Shown piece by piece: positions 29,719 to 33,718 of a stretch of 33,718 nt of DNA (position 1 is its first letter; every line of letters starts with the position of its first letter). The stretch lies in the NCBI GenBank assembly GCA_023228145.1, contig JALOBU010000034.1:1-33718 (forward strand). The letters run 5' to 3'. The translations under genes and the position numbers were made by a program. The notes below the pieces were generated by a model that was given only the letters and a program-made list of their open reading frames with translations, had not been told where the DNA came from and made no database searches. Origin of the DNA: Bacteroidales bacterium. GTDB taxonomy: Bacteria > Bacteroidota > Bacteroidia > Bacteroidales > CAIWKO01.

Positions 29719-30936
29719 CTATTTCATAATTTTTAGTTCTTTTGCCAAACACATTGGCAGATTTTTAACATGCTGGTGGCAAGCCATCTCGATGGAATAC
29801 ATTCTGGCAATACAGTAATTGCTGCAAACACATTGGCTTCTTGCTTCCCTGTCTGTTTTCAGCCGTTTAACAAAACCCGGTTCGTTCAACAACGCCCGGG
29901 CCATGGAAACAAATTCAAAACCGCAATCAAGCACTTCATCAATTTTTTTTCCTGATATCAAGCCTCCAACGTAGATAAGCGGAAGTTTTAACTCTTTCCG
30001 GAATTTTAATGCGTCCTCCAGAAAATAAGCTTCAGTAAAAGGAATCGAAGGAATCATCCACCTTCCTGCAAGGCCAACACCCAACTTCAGCGGAATGTTT
30101 TTCATATAATACGTCAGTGTTCTTATGGGCATGTTGCCTCGCATTACATACATAGGAGCTTTGCTAACAAAGCCTCCGCTTAACACCATAGCATGAACAC
30201 CTTCTTCTTCAATCATTCGGGCTACCTGAAGGCATTCGTCAATTTCCATTCCTCCGCGAAACCCATCACTCATGTTTGTTTTTACCACCACCGCCATATC
30301 GTTTTTAGCGGCTTTCATTACATTTTGAAGTGCCATTTTCATAAAACGTGCACGGTTTTCCAGTGTGCCGCCAAATTCATCTTTGCGATGATTGGTGTAG
30401 GGAGAGAGAAATTGACTAATGAGATATCCATGGCCGGCATGAACTTCCACGGCATCGAAGCCCGATTCGCGTGCAATATTTACTGCGTTACCAAAGGCTT
30501 GGGCAATATCAGCGATATCGTCTTTTGTCATTTTTTTCGACCATGTGGGCGAATAAATGTTTAATCCGCCTGATGGGGACAAAGGCATTCTGCCCGCCAT
30601 GCTTTTTTTCGACATATTGCCACAATGCCCTAATTGTATAGATGCTGCAGCGCCTTCGTTATGAATTGCTTCGGTTAACTTTTTCAGTTCCGGAATAATC
30701 TCTTTTCTCAACCATAGTTGATGCGGAAACGATAGTCCATCGCGTGTCACGGAAGCATAAGCTACAGTTGACATACCAATTTCACCTGAAGCAACGGAAC
30801 AGTGGTAATCAAGCAACATTTGCGAAGGGCGGTTGTCCGGGCACATGCCTTCGAAAGCTGCGGCACGAATAGTACGGTTGCGTAATTTTACAGGACCAAT
30901 AAATGCAGGGCTGAATAGTTTGGGTGTGTCAGTCAA
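29719..30936 (-). CDS. Old-yellow-enzyme-family NADH:flavin oxidoreductase
   Basis: A 405-residue FMN-binding TIM-barrel enzyme that reduces activated C=C bonds. The start is TTG at 30936, followed by FSPAFIGPVKLRNRTIRAA. The FMN and active-site segments are VEVHAGHGYLISQFLSPYTN, RKDEFGGTLENRARF, and VGGLISGKKIDEVL. The C-terminal cysteine set CVCSNYC and ACHQH, spaced like that of 2,4-dienoyl-CoA reductase-type members, may bind an Fe-S cluster, but the FAD domain of those enzymes is absent. A TACTTTTG -7 box and an imperfect palindrome lie upstream. Confidence 0.88.
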   Translation of the reverse strand: MTDTPKLFSPAFIGPVKLRNRTIRAAAFEGMCPDNRPSQMLLDYHCSVASGEIGMSTVAYASVTRDGLSFPHQLWLRKEIIPELKKLTEAIHNEGAAASIQLGHCGNMSKKSMAGRMPLSPSGGLNIYSPTWSKKMTKDDIADIAQAFGNAVNIARESGFDAVEVHAGHGYLISQFLSPYTNHRKDEFGGTLENRARFMKMALQNVMKAAKNDMAVVVKTNMSDGFRGGMEIDECLQVARMIEEEGVHAMVLSGGFVSKAPMYVMRGNMPIRTLTYYMKNIPLKLGVGLAGRWMIPSIPFTEAYFLEDALKFRKELKLPLIYVGGLISGKKIDEVLDCGFEFVSMARALLNEPGFVKRLKTDREARSQCVCSNYCIARMYSIEMACHQHVKNLPMCLAKELKIMK

Positions 30937-30955
30937 GTTTGTAAAGAGTTGGTTG

Positions 30956-30979
30956 GGGCAAAAGTATTACTTTTTGCCC
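30956..30979. promoter_or_regulatory. Imperfect palindrome over the OYE promoter
   Basis: GGGCAAAAGT (30956-30965), ATT, then ACTTTTTGCCC (30969-30979), one base off perfect. It contains the minus-strand TACTTTTG -7 box at 30959-30966. It may be an operator for an unknown regulator, or a weak terminator for the porP transcript, though no T run follows on the minus strand. Confidence 0.4.
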
Positions 30980-31025
30980 AAATATCGCGCTCAATTTCCC
31001 AGGTAGTTACTGCCAGGTTCTGTAA

Positions 31026-31931
31026 CTAATTAAAAAATCTCGGATGCAAAGGGCCTTGCTTATCACAACCAAAACGGCACAATAGCATTATTTCATGGCT
31101 GCCTTTTGTTGAACCGTATTTTATGCTGCCTGCTTTTATATCATAGGCATAGGATAGGCGAACTTGGTCAATGATTTTAACACCGGCCATAATAATGAAG
31201 GCATCATCTATTCTGTATGACAAACCGGCAAAAACGCGGTCTTTGATGTTGGTCATGGCATTAATTTCAAAGATGTGGATATTGCCAAGGCAGTTCCATG
31301 ATAAAGCGGGGATTATTTCGACAGAAGGAGAAACTTTTATTGCATATTTAGCATACGTGTAATAATGCCTTGGCACTTTGTAAATTGTGGATTTTTTGAA
31401 AGAAGTGATAAGGTGTGTGGATGCAACACCAATGTTTAATCTTTTCCAGTTATATTCAATGCCAAAATCAAAGTCCGGCTTCAATTTGCTGTCTTTTATG
31501 ATTACAGCATTGGGGTCATTAGGGTCTTCATAAGTTAGTCCGGCGCCATTAACTGACCTGTTGATAATACCCATTCCAAGTCCGAACGACAATGTCATTT
31601 CGTTGGTTAACCAGACATGATAGGAAATAGATGCTTTGGCATTAAGTGTTTTTTCGACACCTACCCTGTCATAAATAAAAGTAAATCCAATACCCAGCTT
31701 AGGGCCTTTAAAATACTTGTTGAAATTGAATAATTGAGTTGAGGGGGCTTCTTTTATTCCGGTCCATTGTTCGCGTGCAAGAATGGTAAAATTGTAGCAC
31801 CCCGACTGTCCTGTGGCTGCAGGATTAAATAAAACACGGTTGTTTATCTGCTGGCTGAGCTGGATGTCTGTTTGAGCAAAGACGGCAACTGTTGTTATTA
31901 AAAAACTCAGTAGTACAATTATTTTTTTCAT
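31026..31931 (-). CDS. PorP/SprF-family type IX secretion outer-membrane protein
   Basis: A 301-residue outer-membrane protein with signal peptide MKKIIVLLSFLITTVAVFAQ. The conserved N-terminus QLSQQINNRVLFNPAATG identifies PorP/SprF. The rest is a beta-barrel of about 14 strands ending in an FN tail. In Flavobacterium, SprF is needed for surface display of SprB, which lies next to it and ends in a CHU_C domain. Here the same pairing occurs: the upstream gene encodes a CHU_C cargo, 33 nt away. It probably secretes or anchors that cargo. Genomes often hold many such pairs. Confidence 0.93.
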   Translation of the reverse strand: MKKIIVLLSFLITTVAVFAQTDIQLSQQINNRVLFNPAATGQSGCYNFTILAREQWTGIKEAPSTQLFNFNKYFKGPKLGIGFTFIYDRVGVEKTLNAKASISYHVWLTNEMTLSFGLGMGIINRSVNGAGLTYEDPNDPNAVIIKDSKLKPDFDFGIEYNWKRLNIGVASTHLITSFKKSTIYKVPRHYYTYAKYAIKVSPSVEIIPALSWNCLGNIHIFEINAMTNIKDRVFAGLSYRIDDAFIIMAGVKIIDQVRLSYAYDIKAGSIKYGSTKGSHEIMLLCRFGCDKQGPLHPRFFN

Positions 31932-31964
31932 GTTTTCTATCTTTAAAATGTTAATACATTTATT

Positions 31965-33718
31965 TTATTTTTTAACAAGGGTAACAGCACCAGTTCTTTC
32001 TGTTTTTGAGCCATCCGTGTTGGTGATTATTATTTTGTAAAAATATGTTGCCGGCGACATCGTTTTACCGTCGTGTTTTCCGTCCCATCCTTCCTCTCCG
32101 TAATAAAGTAACAACCCCCATCGGTCGAAGATTGATAATACAAAAGGTAAATGATATTTTGTTGGAAATTTGTCATTGATACCATCTCCGTCAGGTGTAA
32201 AAGCGCTGGGAAGTTCAACGATGCAATCCACAGTCAAATAAACCGTGTCAATACAGCCCGACTCGTCTTGTGCAATAACCGAAATAATATCGTTGTTTGC
32301 AATAGAAGAAGAATAATATGTATTTAAAGTACTTTCTCCTTGAACTACACCGTCGTTTAATGAAAACTCATACGATGGTAATCCTACAGGCAAAGCCGTT
32401 GCCATGGTAGAATTACAGTCGTAAGTTAAAGTAAGCCCCATGTTAATTACTGTAATAGTTATATCGTCTGATGCAGAGCAACTTCCCGCCGTGGTAGTGA
32501 TAATATATGTTGTAGTTATTTCGGGATTTGCAACAGGGTTATTTATATTTGTGTAGTTAAGTCCCGTGGCGGGAGTCCAGTTAAATGTTAGCGCATAATC
32601 TGAAACTGCCTGCAATTGATATTCCTGACCGGCACATATTGTTGTGTCGTTACCTGCATTAACAGTAATAGCAGTTATTAAATTAACAGTCATTTCATCT
32701 GAATCGGTACATCCTGCAGCATTAGTTACTGTTAAGGTATATATTGTTGTTGCCGAAGGCATCGCTGTAGGTTCTGCAGCATTTGGATTACTAAGGTCGG
32801 CTGCGGGCTCCCAACTGTAAGTTAGGCCAGCTACCGCTGTAGTACCAATGGTTGTAAACGGTGTTCCACATCCGATAATTTTATCATCGCCGGCGTCTGC
32901 AGTCGGATACCCGCTCACAAACACAGTGATGCTGGTGTCCTGCGTATTTGTTCCGTCAGTAACAGTTACACTATAAGTTGTGGAACCAAGAGCGCCTGGC
33001 AATGCAGCAGGATTTTTTATTGTAGTACTTGACAAACCTACTCCGGACCAAGTATAAGAATAAGGAGGAACGCCTCCGGAAATTACAAGGTCAAGATGAA
33101 TACTATCCCCAAGACAAATAGTATCATCATCAACCAGAATATCATTTATGATTAATGGAGCAATAGTTTCCTCCACAATTAATGAGGCTGTATCGGAGGT
33201 AATATCTCCGCAAGTATTGGTTAGCTTACATTTATATATCCATCCGTTGTTTGCCGGTTGTGCGTTTGTAATCCCCAGAACCGCTGTTGTCCAGTTGGAA
33301 TATGTGGGGTTTGAACCTGCCGCAGAGATATCGGTATAAGGCCCGGCAAACCCGTTTGTGCTTACTTTCCATGTATAAGAAGTTGCTCCTGTTGACGTTA
33401 CAGAAAATGCGCCGCCGCCGCCGGGAACAGTTACAATTTTTAAGGGTTGATTGGATATTTGGGGAGCAGATTCTACCGTAACAGCTTTAGTTCTCGTGGT
33501 ACCATCCCCGCATACGTTAGATGGTGTAACCTGTACATTGCCGGAACCTGAACCAACGGTTACGGTCACCGAGTTGGTGTTACCTCCATCAGTCTGTACC
33601 CACCCTGTGGGGAAGGTCCAGGTATAAGTTACTCCTGCCACATTCGTAACGCTATATGTCTGGGAAGAACCCTGGCATACCGGTGTGTTGCCAGTTATAG
33701 TACTGGGCTGTGAGGGAG
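31965..33718 (-). CDS. Large T9SS type B cargo protein with Ig/PKD-like repeats (5' end outside the window)
   Basis: At least 584 codons of an open frame that reaches the right edge; the start lies outside. Reading from the edge, the segment NTPVCQGSSQTYSVTNVAGV is a common repeat of adhesin-like Bacteroidetes proteins. Several SprB/PKD-like repeats follow (YSWEPAADLSNPNAAEPTAM; FNWTPATGLNYTNINNPVAN). The C-terminus is the gliding-motility-associated domain: LPSAFTPDGDGINDKFPTKY, FDRWGLLLYYGEEGWDGKHD, and GAVTLVKK. Such proteins are exported by the type IX system and attached to the surface with help from PorP/SprF proteins. No catalytic domain is visible in the part present. Confidence 0.93.
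   Translation of the reverse strand, partial: PSQPSTITGNTPVCQGSSQTYSVTNVAGVTYTWTFPTGWVQTDGGNTNSVTVTVGSGSGNVQVTPSNVCGDGTTRTKAVTVESAPQISNQPLKIVTVPGGGGAFSVTSTGATSYTWKVSTNGFAGPYTDISAAGSNPTYSNWTTAVLGITNAQPANNGWIYKCKLTNTCGDITSDTASLIVEETIAPLIINDILVDDDTICLGDSIHLDLVISGGVPPYSYTWSGVGLSSTTIKNPAALPGALGSTTYSVTVTDGTNTQDTSITVFVSGYPTADAGDDKIIGCGTPFTTIGTTAVAGLTYSWEPAADLSNPNAAEPTAMPSATTIYTLTVTNAAGCTDSDEMTVNLITAITVNAGNDTTICAGQEYQLQAVSDYALTFNWTPATGLNYTNINNPVANPEITTTYIITTTAGSCSASDDITITVINMGLTLTYDCNSTMATALPVGLPSYEFSLNDGVVQGESTLNTYYSSSIANNDIISVIAQDESGCIDTVYLTVDCIVELPSAFTPDGDGINDKFPTKYHLPFVLSIFDRWGLLLYYGEEGWDGKHDGKTMSPATYFYKIIITNTDGSKTERTGAVTLVKK

Overview
The window looks like chromosomal DNA of a Bacteroidetes/Bacteroidota bacterium. 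It is AT-rich. It carries type IX secretion markers: a PorP/SprF protein, a gliding-motility-type C-terminal domain and a T9SS type A sorting domain. Its TonB receptors have an N-terminal carboxypeptidase-like domain, it has an HU/CCDC81-plus-SPOR protein, and many genes are preceded by TAnnTTTG -7 boxes, the sigma-ABfr type of promoter. There is no prophage, plasmid backbone or CRISPR array. Most of the window is core genome with a few small accessory spots.

Layout. (1) 162-9072, minus strand: two tandem paralogous TonB-dependent receptors, the second followed closely by a MurG-like glycosyltransferase, an AI-2E/PerM-type permease, a radical SAM/SPASM protein and purN. (2) 9292-11106: dprA, converging with a PrsW-type membrane protease. 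(3) 11232-14750, plus: deoxynucleoside kinase, kdsB, an HU-SPOR membrane protein, trmB and an alkyltransferase-like gene lacking the acceptor cysteine. (4) 14865-17577, plus: three translationally coupled genes, a ribulose-phosphate-epimerase fold fused to KdsD-like CBS domains, a DAHP-synthase-family enzyme and a KdsC-type phosphatase fused to an HTH. The set parallels kdsD-kdsA-kdsC but with swapped catalytic parts. (5) 17712-19130: a LysM-bearing lytic transglycosylase. (6) 19186-20010, minus: tRNA-Pro(CGG) and tRNA-Thr(CGT), then two nearly identical GIY-YIG nuclease units. Each unit ends in a copy of the tRNA-Thr 3' part with a palindrome where the anticodon arm should be.

(7) 20042-21860: uridine kinase, a truncated CstA remnant and a decayed IS element with intact-looking ends. 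(8) 21940-24213: a secreted M43 metalloprotease. (9) 24319-28873: a possible structured leader and five exported proteins of unknown function, ended by a strong hairpin terminator. By pattern they resemble the domains of FlgT/LPP20/CsgG-type envelope proteins split onto separate chains. (10) 28895-30936, minus: an SDR oxidoreductase and an old-yellow-enzyme-type flavoprotein. (11) 31026-33718, minus: PorP/SprF and a large adhesin-like T9SS type B cargo protein that runs off the right edge.

The best candidates for something undescribed are the tRNA-anchored GIY-YIG units, whose 4-base loop inversion switches the stop codon, the epimerase-CBS/synthase/HTH-phosphatase operon, and the five-gene envelope locus. 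All functional statements come from reading motifs by eye; no database search was possible.
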